Shown here piece by piece: positions 46,995-58,434 of a stretch of 64,000 nucleotides of DNA. This DNA comes from Pyronema omphalodes (taxonomy: Eukaryota > Ascomycota > Pezizomycetes > Pezizales > Pyronemataceae): contig JAJJXM010000014.1 in NCBI GenBank assembly GCA_024516155.1, forward strand, positions 186,001 to 250,000, given 5' to 3'. The position numbers and the translations under genes are program-made. Position 1 is the first letter of the stretch. Each line of letters begins with the position of its first letter. The notes under the pieces are model-generated. The model did not search any database and was not told where the DNA came from. It saw only the letters and a program-made list of their open reading frames with translations.

Positions 46995-48339
46995 ATGGTG
47001 AATATCTCCCGTCCGAACTCCCGGACAACCAACACAACATGCTAATAGCTGTAGAAAAAACCGTTTACCGCGATTACTGTTCACATCGAACGACAGACCT
47101 CAGAGGAATATGCCGAGAACGATGTCGGTGGTATTCCGGAACTTATCGATGTCATAAGACTTCAAGATACAGGACCAAAAGAGGCTGCGAGAGCTATTAG
47201 AAAGAAACTGTGAGTTCTCAAAAACCCCCTCCCAGGATAATCAAGGCTAATAGATCGACAGAAAGTACGGAAGTGTGCACCGCCAGCTTCGTGCTCTCAC
47301 GGTAAACATCCCCAACCTCTTCATGTCTATCTATGTTCCACATGCACTATTTTATACATCCCTACCCTACGCTTCGCTACCATCCCCACATAACTGCGAT
47401 TTTATTCTTTACCCTTCACAATGTATGCCAACGTAACTAATAAATACCCCGCAGATTCTCGACGACCTAATCCGTAACGCCGGCCCCACCTTCCAAAGAT
47501 CCTTCTGCGATGAAGCACTCCTAGACCGTCTCCGCTGTGTCGCCAACTTAAACGATCCCGCCATCGACAAATTGGTTCTTGACAAGGCTCGGGCGTTATA
47601 TCAACAATGGTCCCGTGAATACGCCGGAGCTCCCGGTCTCACCGGCATCGCCTCTCTCTGGAAGCAAGTTCCTAAAAAAAAGACTGAGGGCTATAAGCCC
47701 GCGACCCCCCTGCCGCCCATGGTTGTCAACTCCAAGCGCCAACAAGCCATTCAAGGCCCTGGGAATATCTTCTGGCGGCCAAAGAAAGAAGGATCATCAT
47801 CGCATCAGAGAAGCGAATCGACAGCATCTACGTCATCCAAAAAATCTGTTAAGAAACCCAAGGAGATTGATCTAGTCAAGGAAAAACCAGTGCTGGATAA
47901 AACTATATTGGATGCAACTCGAGAGAGTACAAATTTGATCAATGCCTTGAAGCTTATCAATCGCGAAAAGGAGCGTCCATCCGAGAAGCCAAGTGTCTGT
48001 AATATCTATCAGACTTGTAACAGCATCAGGGATCAGGTCGATCGCTATCTGCAAAGAATCGAGTCGAATGAGTGGGTTGGTAGTTTAATCCATGCGCATG
48101 AGGAATTGCAACTTGCTATTGATATGTTTGAGACGTATGATAATGGGATTGATAAAGATTCGGATTCGGATGATTGGGAGAAGAATAGTAGCGATGGGGA
48201 AGATGCTCCAAAACTACCGCCACGGAAGGGGAAGCAGAAGGAGGAGCCACAGGAGGTAGAGGATGACGACGACGATGATAATCCGTTTGCTGACCGTCAT
48301 GAGTTGCTGGAGGATGGAATGAAGGGGTTAGTGGTGTAG
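46995..48339 (+). CDS. VHS-domain protein, LSB5-like
   Basis: Four exons: 46995-46997 (ATG alone), 47055-47209, 47262-47301, 47455-48339; 360 residues. Family knowledge: Lsb5 is a VHS/GAT-type adaptor linking ubiquitinated cargo, the actin patch and endocytosis. Seen: a VHS domain (about 1-140: KPFTAITVHIERQTSEEY, IRKKLKYGSVHRQLRALTILDDLIRNAG), a linker, a GAT-like helical region (about 225-290) and an acidic end carrying NPF at 342-344 (DDNPFADRHELLEDG), an EH-domain ligand. The frame of exon 2 is blocked upstream by a stop (ctgTAG), which doubles as the splice acceptor. The nearest ATG followed by a donor (ATG|GTGAAT, branch tgctaatag) gives M-KKPFTA, matching how LSB5-type proteins begin. 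Confidence 0.88.
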
Positions 48340-49120
48340 GATACCGAGAACCCCAATGATCCCATGGTTTCAAATCCCAGTGCAGGCCCGTCTATGGATC
48401 CCAAGGATCCTAACGCTGGCTCATTGATTTAAAGGATTGGAAAAATTCGGATACGCTTTTCTGCGGAGATGTAAAGATTGTTTGAGACGAGATATCTATT
48501 TTTAAGCTTAAGGCTTGAGGTGTGAAGGCGCGAGGATTGTAACGATTGTATGTATTCTGTATACCCGGGTTATTCCATAGTATTGTGTGTGTGTGTTTCT
48601 GTGTGTTTGGGGACGTGGGGTGGTGGTGGGAGGATGAAGGGTGGTGGGAGGCGGATTCTTTTCTTTCAAAGAATCTGATATGATTTTGTCACGGTGTTGG
48701 AGTTGAATGGAAACTTCTTTTAATACTGTTCTCGTTAATACCTCATTAAGCTGTTCTATGAACTATGGAGTTTGACGTGTTATGTGTAATAAGTTATGTG
48801 TAGTTTGAGATATTCGTAGTGAATGGATAAATGATTGAATGATTGAATGGATAAATTCGTGAATGATTGAATTGATAGATGTGTGAATGGATGAATACAT
48901 GATTACGTGAATGATTGAATAGACAAATGCATGAATGATTGAATGATTGAATGAATGGATGAATGAATGGATGAATCATTGAATGTATGATGGATATAAA
49001 ATACGTATAACAACGCTGTATCAAATTCATGGTATGTATCTCTCAATTCAGCTTATCGATCCCCCTTTTTTTTTCATGGTTGATAGGGGATATGTATGTG
49101 TTGATTTATATGTCCCATAT
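48340..49120. other. Intergenic region with degenerate GAATGATT repeats
   Basis: Past the LSB5-like stop the DNA becomes G/T- then A/T-rich. At about 48820-48990 it consists of degenerate 'gaatgattgaatggat' units. No gene. Confidence 0.5.
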
Positions 49121-49280
49121 ATGTCCCGTATATATCCCGTATATCCTGTATATCCCGTATATCCCGTATATCCCGTATATCCCGTATATCCCGTATATCC
49201 CATATATCCCGTATATCCCGTATATCCCGTATATCCCGTATATCCCGTATATCCCGTGTATCCCGTATATGTCCCGTGTA
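49121..49280 (+). repeat. 9-bp minisatellite, unit TATATCCCG, ~16 copies
   Basis: A tandem array with slight variation (cctgta, catata, tgtccc) at the ends and in the middle. It gives open frames on both strands (IPYIPY, YTGYTG) because the unit is a multiple of 3. No gene signals. Confidence 0.92.
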
Positions 49281-49329
49281 TATCTTTACGAGACTGTGAC
49301 TTGAGTTTTGAGCTAGTTAAAGGCAATTT

Positions 49330-49475
49330 AAAGGTAAGTTCAAAGCAGGTTCAAAGCAAAGCCCAGGGCAAGCAAAGCAAGCAAAGCAAGTTCAAAGCAA
49401 GTTCAAAGCCCAGGACAACCAAAGCAAGTTCAAAGCAAAGGCAAGTTAAGCATTGTCAAGGGTTATCAAGGGTTG
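49330..49475 (+). repeat. Degenerate 'caaagcaagtt' repeats
   Basis: Irregular copies of 'ttcaaagcaag' and 'caaagcaagc', followed by 'gttatcaag' and 'catcaag' repeats to about 49500. Low-complexity DNA between two minisatellites. Confidence 0.75.
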
Positions 49476-49760
49476 TCAAGAATCATCAAGAGTCATCAGG
49501 ACTTCAAAAACATCAGCCTCTGGTATATATCCTACAGACTGTGGATAAAAATGACCGAAATAGGTCATCTAAAGCTGGTGGTAGCATGGTTGAGCATATC
49601 TTTTTTTTGTGTTTCTGTTTTTTGTTTTTTTGTTTTTAGGTTTTTTTTTCGTCTGCGGCTTTAGGTTGTAGGTTGTAGGTTATCGAAGTGGGTAAGTTTT
49701 TGGTGTTGTTGATACTGGGTTAATGATGTTGCTGTTGATACTGTTGCTGGTACTGTTGAG

Positions 49761-49848
49761 CTTGATATACTTGATATACTTGACATACTTGACATACTTG
49801 ACATACTTGACATACTTGACATACTTGACATACTTGACATACTTGACA
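49761..49848 (+). repeat. 9-bp minisatellite, unit CTTGACATA, ~10 copies
   Basis: Two leading 'cttgatata' variants are followed by homogeneous 'cttgacata' units. Directly after it, 'ccagaaatccgaatatcaa' occurs at 49849-49867 and again at 49922-49940, so the flank is also duplicated. Confidence 0.92.
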
Positions 49849-50116
49849 CCAGAAATCCGAATATCAAAATACTCGACATACTTGACACTAAAAATCCAAG
49901 TACATATCGAAATACGTAGCGCCAGAAATCCGAATATCAACAGGGCATTCTAGATATGGGCTTGAAGATTAAGGGCTATTCGGTTGAATGGTTTGTTAAA
50001 TAAATAGTTAAAGTAAGCTGGTTGCCTACATATGTAGGTATTGCTGGATTCTCGGATGGTGCATCAGCTTCGTGTTATTTATTTCTTTCTTTCTTTCTTT
50101 TAATGGTGGATAGGTG

Positions 50117-51016
50117 GGTAGGTACAGAGTTCGGCACGGTCCGTCCAGGACGGCGGACCGGACGGGACCACGCTGGTGGTCCGGTCCCGTCCGCAAACTG
50201 AAAAGACCGGACGGGACGGCGGGTGACGGCAGGACCGTGGGTGTTGGGTGAGCTAGTTTGCAGGGGGTGGTTTGGTTGAAGTTTGCCAGACATTATGGGC
50301 CGCAGCAGTGACGTCTTCAGCACTATAGTAGATTAACCCGTCATGCTGCACTTTAGTAAAACTTTTACATCCCACTGCAGGTGCACGCTTCACCCAGAAA
50401 TATTTTGACCGCCTATGGTAGCTTGATATTATTTTTGTTTGTTAGTAAAGTACGATCCCGCTATAAATATTCCTCCTATCCTTCAAATTCCATCTTCTAC
50501 CTTTCCTTCTTCTACCTGCAAGAATTTTCCACTTCTTTCATTGCCATGTAATTCAAACATCAACAGCAATCACACAATTCCCAGCAGAGCTCATTGCCGT
50601 CCTCTACACCTGTTCCGACCAGGAGCAGAACACTCTGCTTGTCCCCTCAAGAGTTGTGTTCATTCGAGAATGATGGGGAAGGACACATTTTAGTGGTGGG
50701 AGAAGGCGCATTCTTATGCATCAGTATGGTTTTTCTTTGTTCGCAAGCAATTCCATATAGGTGACTGTAATTCATGCAATGCATCAGAATTATCTAAAGA
50801 AAACACCATGAGCCGTAGTAAAAAAACTGCGGGTTTCGAGTGACCGGCAGTGACGCTAGTGGTGGTCACCCACGGTCACCCGCGGTCCGTCCCGTCCATG
50901 GTGCCTCCAGAACGGCCGGTCCTGGTCCTACTTCAGGACGGGACCGCGAGTGACGGTCCGGTCCCGTCCAAAGCCTGGACGAGACCGGACGGACCGTGTT
51001 GAACTCTGGGTAGGTA
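50117..51016. mobile_element. Non-autonomous hAT element, 884 bp, with 8-bp target duplication
   Basis: The element (50125-51008) starts CAGAGTTCGGCACGGTCCGT and ends with the inverted counterpart ACGGACCGTGTTGAACTCTG (two mismatches in 20). It is flanked on both sides by GGTAGGTA (50117-50124 and 51009-51016), the 8-bp target duplication of the hAT superfamily. Subterminal regions carry many GGTCCGTCC/GGACGGGACC inverted motifs. The interior (about 50340-50830) is AT-rich with no transposase. GC content of the ends is far above the surroundings. The low divergence of the ends and the perfect target duplication suggest a fairly recent insertion. The flanks themselves are GGTA-rich, so the duplication match should be weighed with that in mind. 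Confidence 0.85.
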
Positions 51017-51111
51017 GGTAAAGATTGAATCTGAGAGAATGGGTATTGGAATAGTTAAGGTTGGAACTTAGAAGTATGCTCTGGTGGGGTAGATATGTAG
51101 GTAGGTTGGCA

Positions 51112-51180
51112 TTTACTGTTTTGTGTTGAGATTAGATATTGAGTTTGGTGTGTTGAAGTGTAGTATTGCGGTGTGTTACT
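51112..51180 (+). repeat. Flank repeat, copy A
   Basis: Begins TTTACTGTTTTGTGTTGAGA and contains TAGTATTGCGGT. It is repeated at 52529-52590 with a 9-bp deletion and several transitions. The two copies enclose the 51.2-51.7 kb minisatellite and the hAT relic copy 3. Confidence 0.8.
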
Positions 51181-51187
51181 TTTGGGG

Positions 51188-51744
51188 TTTTGGTTGGAGG
51201 ATTTGGAGGATTTGGGGTTTTGGTTGGAGGATTTGGAGGATTTGGAGGATTTGGAGGATTTGGAGGATTTGGAGGATTTGGAGGATTTGGAGGATTTGGA
51301 GGATTTGGAGGATTTGGAGGATTTGGAGGATTTGGAGGATTTGGAGGATTTGGAGGATTTGGAGGATTTGGAGGATTTGGAGGATTTGGAGGATTTGGAG
51401 GATTTGGAGGATTTGGAGGATTTGGAGGATTTGGAGGATTTGGAGGATTTGGAGGATTTGGAGGATTTGGAGGATTTGGAGGATTTGGAGGATTTGGAGG
51501 ATTTGGAGGATTTGGAGGATTTGGAGGATTTGGAGGATTTGGAGGATTTGGAGGATTTGGAGGATTTGGAGGATTTGGAGGATTTGGAGGATTTGGAGGA
51601 TTTGGAGGATTTGGAGGATTTGGAGGATTTGGAGGATTTGGAGGATTTGGAGGATTTGGAGGATTTGGAGGATTTGGAGGATTTGGAGGATTTGGAGGAT
51701 TTGGGGTTTTGGTTGCAGGATTTGGAGGATTTGGAGGATTGGAG
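51188..51744 (+). repeat. 9-bp minisatellite, unit GGAGGATTT, ~60 copies
   Basis: Nearly perfect array of over 500 bp. Both ends carry the variant 'ggggttttggtt' followed by aggattt, so the array edges resemble each other. Because the unit is 9 bp, all six frames are open for about 200 residues (GFG, RIW, EDL; and PPN, SSK on the other strand). These are not genes. Confidence 0.95.
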
Positions 51745-52525
51745 CAGACCTCCCAACCGTATAGCCGTAGTTTTAACGGGTAAAATCGTAAACCGGGTAA
51801 ACTGAACTGACAATTCACAGTTAGTTGATTCAATTTTGGTGTCCCGGATACACAGTTGGTTCAGTTTTGAGGGGTGTATAGAACTAGGTAACTGCAGTGC
51901 ACTGATGAAACGGACTCGGTAAATACGAACCGGTTTAACTGATCGGGAACCAGTGCATGCAAGAATAAATAATGTATTCAACCTCTTCTGAACCACCCAC
52001 TGGCCGAGCCTGCCAGTATCTCAACCCTCCTTATTCCACCAGCTTCTGGTAACCAGATTTCCCAACCTTCCAGAAATGGCGGTGAACATGCTCTCAGTTC
52101 CCGCGATGACTACCGAGTCTGAGCTGCTGTTTTCCGAATGCAAGCGGATCATTATATCGAACCGCAATTCAATGCAGGCAGATACTCTGGAGGTCGTTGA
52201 TAGGCTCAAGAGCTTCAATCTTAGGCGTCAGTTTTGATTTCTGGCAACCCGATTAGGATAGAATTTTGTTATGTATGTACTGAATAATATTTATCGCCCC
52301 TTCATAAACCAGTTCCTCTGGACAAAGCAGTTTACGCAGTTTTAAACAGGTCGCCTGGTTTGCCAAGCCTTGAATTCGGTTAACTGGTTTTCGCAGTTTA
52401 ACCAGTTTATGCTACTGACAGTAAACTGAACGAACTTCGGTCGCCGTACAGTTCTCACATTCCAACAGTCCGTACAGTCCGTTTGAGTCGTCATTTTGAA
52501 CTGGTTTGTACGACTGGGAGGTCAG
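51745..52525 (+). mobile_element. hAT-type relic, copy 3 (781 bp)
   Basis: Starts CAGACCTCCCAACCGTATAG at the edge of the minisatellite and ends TACGACTGGGAGGTCAG. It is homologous to the relics at 24954 and 25848, and shares the AACTGGTT subterminal motifs. At about 52075-52236 it encodes an unbroken hAT dimerisation fragment (MLSVPAMTTESELLFSECKR, then IIISNRNSMQADTLEVVDRL). No 8-bp target duplication is evident. Confidence 0.77.
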
Positions 52526-52528
52526 GTC

Positions 52529-52590
52529 TTTACTGTTTTATGTTGAGATCAGACATTGAATTTTGTGTAGTATTGCGGTATGGTAGTTTC
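52529..52590 (+). repeat. Flank repeat, copy B
   Basis: Begins TTTACTGTTTTATGTTGAGA; aligns with 51112-51180. Confidence 0.8.
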
Positions 52591-53174
52591 GAGGCTTTCT
52601 GGTGTATGGAATGAGGATAAATTGGAGAGTTGGAGATTGCCAAAAACTTTAGATGGTGGTAAAAGATGTGAGGTAAATGGAGTTTCAAGGATAGTACTCT
52701 ACTGGACAGTAGAAGGATTTATTTGTGAGCAGTTATGTTTCAAGAAAAGTTACTCACTGTAGGATGAATTTTTATCAGAGGATACAGATAGAGAAAGTAT
52801 GATTTCAGCTGATTTAGTGTTTATGGGGTCTTTTGATAGTTATGGTCATAAGTTATAACCTTGGAAGTTGTATTATACTGCCGTGGCTCTGTTTTCGTGC
52901 TCGCGTGTCAGAGAGATCAGCTATAACCAGTAACATGTGCAAGGGATCGGTACAAAATGCGAGGTACAACGGATATCAATACTTGTAAAATACGTGACAG
53001 CCATGAACCAATAACCAGACACTCGCTGCGGAGTAAGCGCCGCGCTCAACACTCAAGAAGCACAGTGGGCTGTGCACCATCGTAACTCCCGTTCTTCGGT
53101 GTTAAGTTCAGTCCACGTTTCACCATCAACTATCTTCGTTCCAGTAATACCAATACTCCCCACTGCTTTCATCG
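52591..53174. other. Intergenic region and leader of the NLR-like gene
   Basis: AT-rich, with no recognised gene or repeat. Confidence 0.4.
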
Positions 53175-56100
53175 ATGGCCTCCAAACAACAAGATGATCA
53201 CTCTGGAGGTGTTGCGGGTCGATCCCTAGGTCTGCCAGTGAGCTATTCATCTACTCCTCCTCAGTTGCATACTTTTCGACTGTCTGGTATACCTCCAGAA
53301 ACGAACGATACCGCGTTACGACAATTTTTGGACTCGCTACAGGTCGGACAAGGCTCCATTGAAGGGAATTCGACGGTTTTCTCTTTGGTTACATACAGAT
53401 CGTGGCAGGTTGCAACGGTCTCGTTCCATCAAGAGCCAGATGAGTTCAAGAAATGCAAGATAGAACGTCAAGTATATCTGCAGTTTTCAAAGCGGCAGAT
53501 TTCGACGGTCGAGTCTCATCGCGAACCCAATAAGCGCATGAGAAACCGACTGGATCATGGAGTACAATCACGCTTGCCAGAACGACTAGCTGGGACACAA
53601 GCAGAGCCGGCCCGTCTTACCGTCGACTGTCATTTCCATGGCATGACGCCACTATATGCACCTGTAGGAACGACTGCTGGATGCGAGTAAGTCTCTCAGA
53701 CCTGTACCAAGTCCGAAGGATCATTTGCATGTCATACTGATGGATATAACGCAGCATTATTGCTGTTACAGGACTTTCAGCACATGCGTTCGGATCATGG
53801 AAATCGCCAGATCAGGCCGACAGAATGTGGTTGCGGGACTTTCTGCCCCTAGAATTCCCAGATATCCGTGCTTTCACTTGGGGCTACTATTCTAGTATTC
53901 GAAACAACGAAAGTACAACTTCCATCACGGACATATCTCGGAAGTTTCTAGAGGACATCAAACAAGTGAGAGAACAAGAGGTAACTTTCCCCGGTATTAT
54001 TAGGCTGCACTTTTCCACCCGTCCCCTCGACCCCGCACAATTAATAATGTGGATGCTTACTTCGAATGATCCCAGGCCGTGAGTCGGCCTTTAATACTCA
54101 TTGGCCATAGTCTTGGGGGGTTAGTGGTACAAAAGGTCAGTTTCACACGCATACCCGAACTGCTATCTGATATATATTGAAGTGACTCCTAGGCACTCGT
54201 TGACGCCAGTAAGAGCAGTTCTGTGGACGATAACGCTTTTCATCAATCATGCATTGGTACCCTGTTCTTTGGGGTCCCTATTCAAGGTCTTAACCAGAAG
54301 AGCATCGAGATGTTGGTACAGGGGAAGGAGAATGAACACTTTCTCCGAGATATCAGCACCGAGTCCGACTACCTTCTTGAACTTGAGAAGGACTTTAGGA
54401 TTTGCTATGCAAGTATGAGAAGCCCTATCATTGTGTCTTTCTACGAAACTGAAGACACACGCTCCGTCGAGGTAAGAAATAGCACCCCCCATGGAACAAC
54501 ATCCATTCCAGTGAAAAAAAAAAAAGGAACTAACTAGGGGAAGACGTTTGCGAATGGTGAAGCGAGGCGCTCCGGTCCACCCATTCGTATGGTGTCTCGA
54601 AAATCGGCAGTATGCTCTGTGTCAGAGGATTGTAATAGGATTGCAATCCACGCAGACCATTCCAGGATGGTCAAGTTCCGGTCCGAGTCGGATGAGCACT
54701 ACCAGCGGGTCGTTGCCAAGATCAGAGAAATGAGAAAAACGTATGAGATGCGTGGGTTTGGAGAGAGATTACCAGGTGGATCTGCAGAAATCAGTGAATG
54801 GGCAACCGACTAATGCGTTTCAGATGATGAGATCCGGCAGATACTTTCTTGGATATCACCGCTAGAACCCTACAAGAGACATCAAGATATCCGGCAAAAA
54901 AGGCTCGAGAACACCGGCGATTGGTTTCTACATGAACCGGAATTCCAGGCATGGAGGAACAGTGAATCAGTTGATGGCAATGATAGTTCTGTTCTAGTAT
55001 GCTCTGGAATCCCCGGTGCAGGAAAGTCTGTCATGTGGTATGTCATATATCCTGAGGCTTCCACGGTTAGAAGGTGCTGACATTTCATTATGCAGTTCCA
55101 TCGTATTCGATCATCTCGAGGCCGCATTTTCATCGGAAGAAAGGGCTTTTGTAGCCTGTCTGTATTGCGATTACCTGAACGACAAAATGCAAACGCCAAT
55201 GGACATCATTGGCGTGCTTCTGAAGCAGGTTGTAGCAACACTTAATAATTCGGGACTCTTGTCTGAAGATACCATTAGGACATCAAGACAGATGCTCAGG
55301 GAAGAGAAGAGTCTCGATTTGAGTCAAGCGTGTCGACTTTTGGGGGAAACCGTCAAGCAGCTGCGCAAGTTTTATGTGTGCATTGATGCGTTAGACGAGT
55401 GTAGCGATGTTCACCGCCGACGTTTCATACAAGCCCTATCGACAGTAGCAAGCGAATGTAGGCAGTCCACTACAGTCCGCGTCTTCTTCACGACAAGACC
55501 GTACATAAAGTGGAAGAGACTCATAAGAGATCATCCTCAACTCGGCTCCCTGGATCACATATATCTAAAGGCACACCCAGAGGATATCAGAAGATATGTT
55601 TCCCATGAGATTGACATTGACGAGGACCCCGACTGCATGAATGAAAAGCTGAGAACCGAAATCCTGGATACGGTTGTAGCCAATTCTGACGAAATGTGAG
55701 TTGACGAACCCATTTGCAAGCGGATGTCTTAACCCCGCATGCATGTCATTTGTTGCAAGAATGTGGGTGATGCGAATAACACATAGCTAACACATCGGCT
55801 CTATGCAGGTTTCTACTTCCGGCTTTGCACATTCAGACCGTCCTGGACCAACCGGCCATTTACAAAAGACGCATGGCGCTATACAATATGCCGTCCAAGC
55901 TTGAAACGGCATTCGAAAGCACAATCAAGCGGATTAAGAGCCAAAAACCCGAAAGGGTCGCTCAGGCCCTAGAAGTTCTGAAGTGGACATTCCTCGCCCA
56001 ACGCCCATTAACCGTCATTGAGTTACGCCATGCCCTCTCGATTGATCTCAGCACAATAAAAACGGAAGAACTGTCACTCGTGTATGACAAGACACTTAAC

Positions 56101-58434
56101 TGGGATAACTTTCCTTCGGAGAAATCGCTGGTAGATTGGTGTCTTGGCCTAGTCGTCATTGATGAACAGACGTCCATTATTCGTCTTGTTCACAAATCCT
56201 TGCACGAATACCTGACGGAATTACATAACAAGGGCGAAATATTTCCGGATGGCCACTGCGAAATAGCTTACACATGTCTGCAATACATGTGCTTCAACGA
56301 TGATCAAAACAAAATAGACTCTACGGCTTCTGAAATCCCTCAGCATGTCATTGATGGACGCATGGCGAGGTTCTGCCTTCTCGATTATGCGGTCAACAGC
56401 TTCTGGTATCACTTACGTGATAAGGGTAAATTTCCAGCTCAGATGATTAATGGGTTATTCCCCGACACAATTAATCTGGACCGGATTTCCACAGGATGTC
56501 GTTCGGGATTTCTATCCCCGTTTGATGCATCGCGTAAGCACATAGACAGAGCTAAACCTGAATACATCAGTGAAAGGCAAATGCATTTTCGCTTACAGTT
56601 CTCCATCTTCTGTGGGCTAGAGAATACCTTCACCATTCTCCTCGGTGCCTCAGGCCAGACCATTGATTATGATACCAGATTAGGCAGTAGTACAATGTTA
56701 TTACAGGCGTGCAAAGTTGGGAATGTGGAGATAGTGCGTATTCTATTGCAGAGGAAGCTTAATGTCAACTTTCCAGACGGCAAAAACTGGACACCATTGT
56801 CATGGGCTTCTGCACAAGGCCATGACTCAGTTGTGGAGCTGCTCCTGAAGGTAGACGGTATAGACATCAACTCGAAGGACTGCATTGGCCTCAGTGCGTT
56901 GTCATTGGCATCCCAACACGGCCACCACTCAGTTGTGAAGCTGCTCCTACAGGTAGACGGTATCGACATCAACTCGAAGGACAGTATTGCTCACAGTGCG
57001 TTATCATTGGCATCCACATACGGCCACGACTCAGTCGTGAAGCTGCTCCTGCAGGTAGACGGTATCGACATCAACTCGAAGGACAGTATTGGCCGCAATG
57101 CGTTATCATTGGCATTCCAACACGGCCACGACTCAGTTGTGAAGCTGCTCCTACAGGTAGAAGGTATAGACATTAACTCGAAGAACGGTTTTGGCTACAC
57201 CGCGTTATCATTGGTATCCCAACACGGCCACCACTCAGTTGTGAAGCTGCTCCTACAGGTAGACGGTATAGACATCAACTCGAAGAACGGTTTTGGCTAC
57301 ACCGCGTTATCATTGGTATCCCAACACGGCCACGACTCAGTTGTGAAGCTGCTCCTACAGGTAGACGGTATAGACATCAACTCGAAGGACTGCATTGGCC
57401 TCAGTGCGTTGTCATTGGCATCCCAACACGGCCACCACTCAGTTGTGAAGCTGCTCCTACAGGTAGACGGTATAGACATCAACTCGAAGGACTGTATTGG
57501 CCTCAGTGCGTTATCATTGGCATCCCAACGCGGCCACGACTCAGTCGTGAAGCTGCTCCTGCAGGTAGACGGTATCGACATCAACTCGAAGGACGATATT
57601 GGCCGCAGTGCGTTATCATTGGCATCCCAATACGGCCGCGACTCAGTTGTGAAGCTGCTCCTGCAGGTAGACGGTATCGACATCAACTCGAAGGACAGTA
57701 TTGGCCGCAATGCGTTATCATTGGCATTCCAACACGGCCACGACTCAGTTGTGAAGCTGCTCCTACAGGTAGACGGTATAGACATTAACTCGAAGAACGG
57801 TTTTGGCTACACCGCGTTATCATTGGTATCCCAACACGGCCACCACTCAGTTGTGAAGCTGCTCCTACAGGTAGACGGTATAGACATCAACTCGAAGGAC
57901 TGTATTGGCCTCAGTGCGTTATCATTGGCATCCCAACACGGCCACGACTCATTTGTGAAGCTGCTCCTGCAAGCAGATGGTATCGACATCAATTTGAAGG
58001 ACAATAGTGGCATGACACCATTGTCATCGGCATCCAAATACGGCCACGACTCAGTTGTGAAGCTGCTCCTACAGGTAGACGGTATCGACATCAACTCGAA
58101 GGACTATTTTTGCTGCACCGCGTTATCATTGGCATCCAAATATGGACATGACTCAGTCGCGAAGCTGCTCCTACAGGTAGACGGTATCGAAATCAACTCG
58201 GAAAACGTTTTTGGCTACACCGCGTTATCATTTGCATCCTTACGCGGCTACGACTCAGTTGTGAAGCTGCTCCTGAAGGCAGAAGGTACTGATATCAACT
58301 TGAAGGACAGAAATGGTAAGCCTCCGCTGTACTGGGCACGCATAAAAGGTCATGATTCAACTGTCAAACTACTTCTCGAAGCCGGTGCTAGCGACGAGTC
58401 TGAAACTAGATACGGAATTCCCGACTCCGTATGA
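53175..58434 (+). CDS. NLR-like STAND receptor: lipase-like, NACHT-type NTPase, ankyrin repeats
   Basis: Eight exons: 53175-53686, 53755-53980, 54076-54135, 54193-54471, 54538-54775, 54824-55037, 55096-55695, 55809-58434; 1584 residues, every phase closes. Family knowledge: fungal NLR-like proteins often combine an alpha/beta-hydrolase or other effector domain, an NTPase and repeats, and act in non-self recognition and regulated cell death. Seen: residues 1-170 not recognised; alpha/beta-hydrolase (about 171-360) with nucleophile elbow GHSLGG at 256-261; P-loop GIPGAGKS at about 500-507; Walker B-like KFYVCIDALDEC at 601-612; winged-helix-like middle with HKSLHEYL; then about 17 ankyrin repeats (998-1575) with a 34-residue period, many near-identical. 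Which ligand is sensed is unknown. The gene is intact, next to a repeat-rich block. Confidence 0.88.
56880..58010 (+). repeat. Near-identical 102-bp ankyrin-coding repeats
   Basis: Inside the last exon, about ten to eleven consecutive units of 102 bp each encode H-[HD]-SVVKLLLQVDGIDINSK plus a variable loop. Differences are concentrated in the loop (CIG, SIG, NGFG, DIG) and the following 2-6 residues. Loop types recur in the same order (SIG-NGFG-CIG), showing block-wise duplication. Confidence 0.92.

Noticed and set aside
49029..49639. Open frames over the TATATCCCG array, one reaching 218 codons
   Set aside because: Repeat artefact; the non-repeat part has no recognisable domain.
51055..51996. 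200-313-residue open frames in all directions over the GGAGGATTT array
   Set aside because: Same artefact as the other 9-bp arrays.
57297..57785. Antisense frames opposite the ankyrin repeats
   Set aside because: Pure reverse images of the 102-bp repeats.
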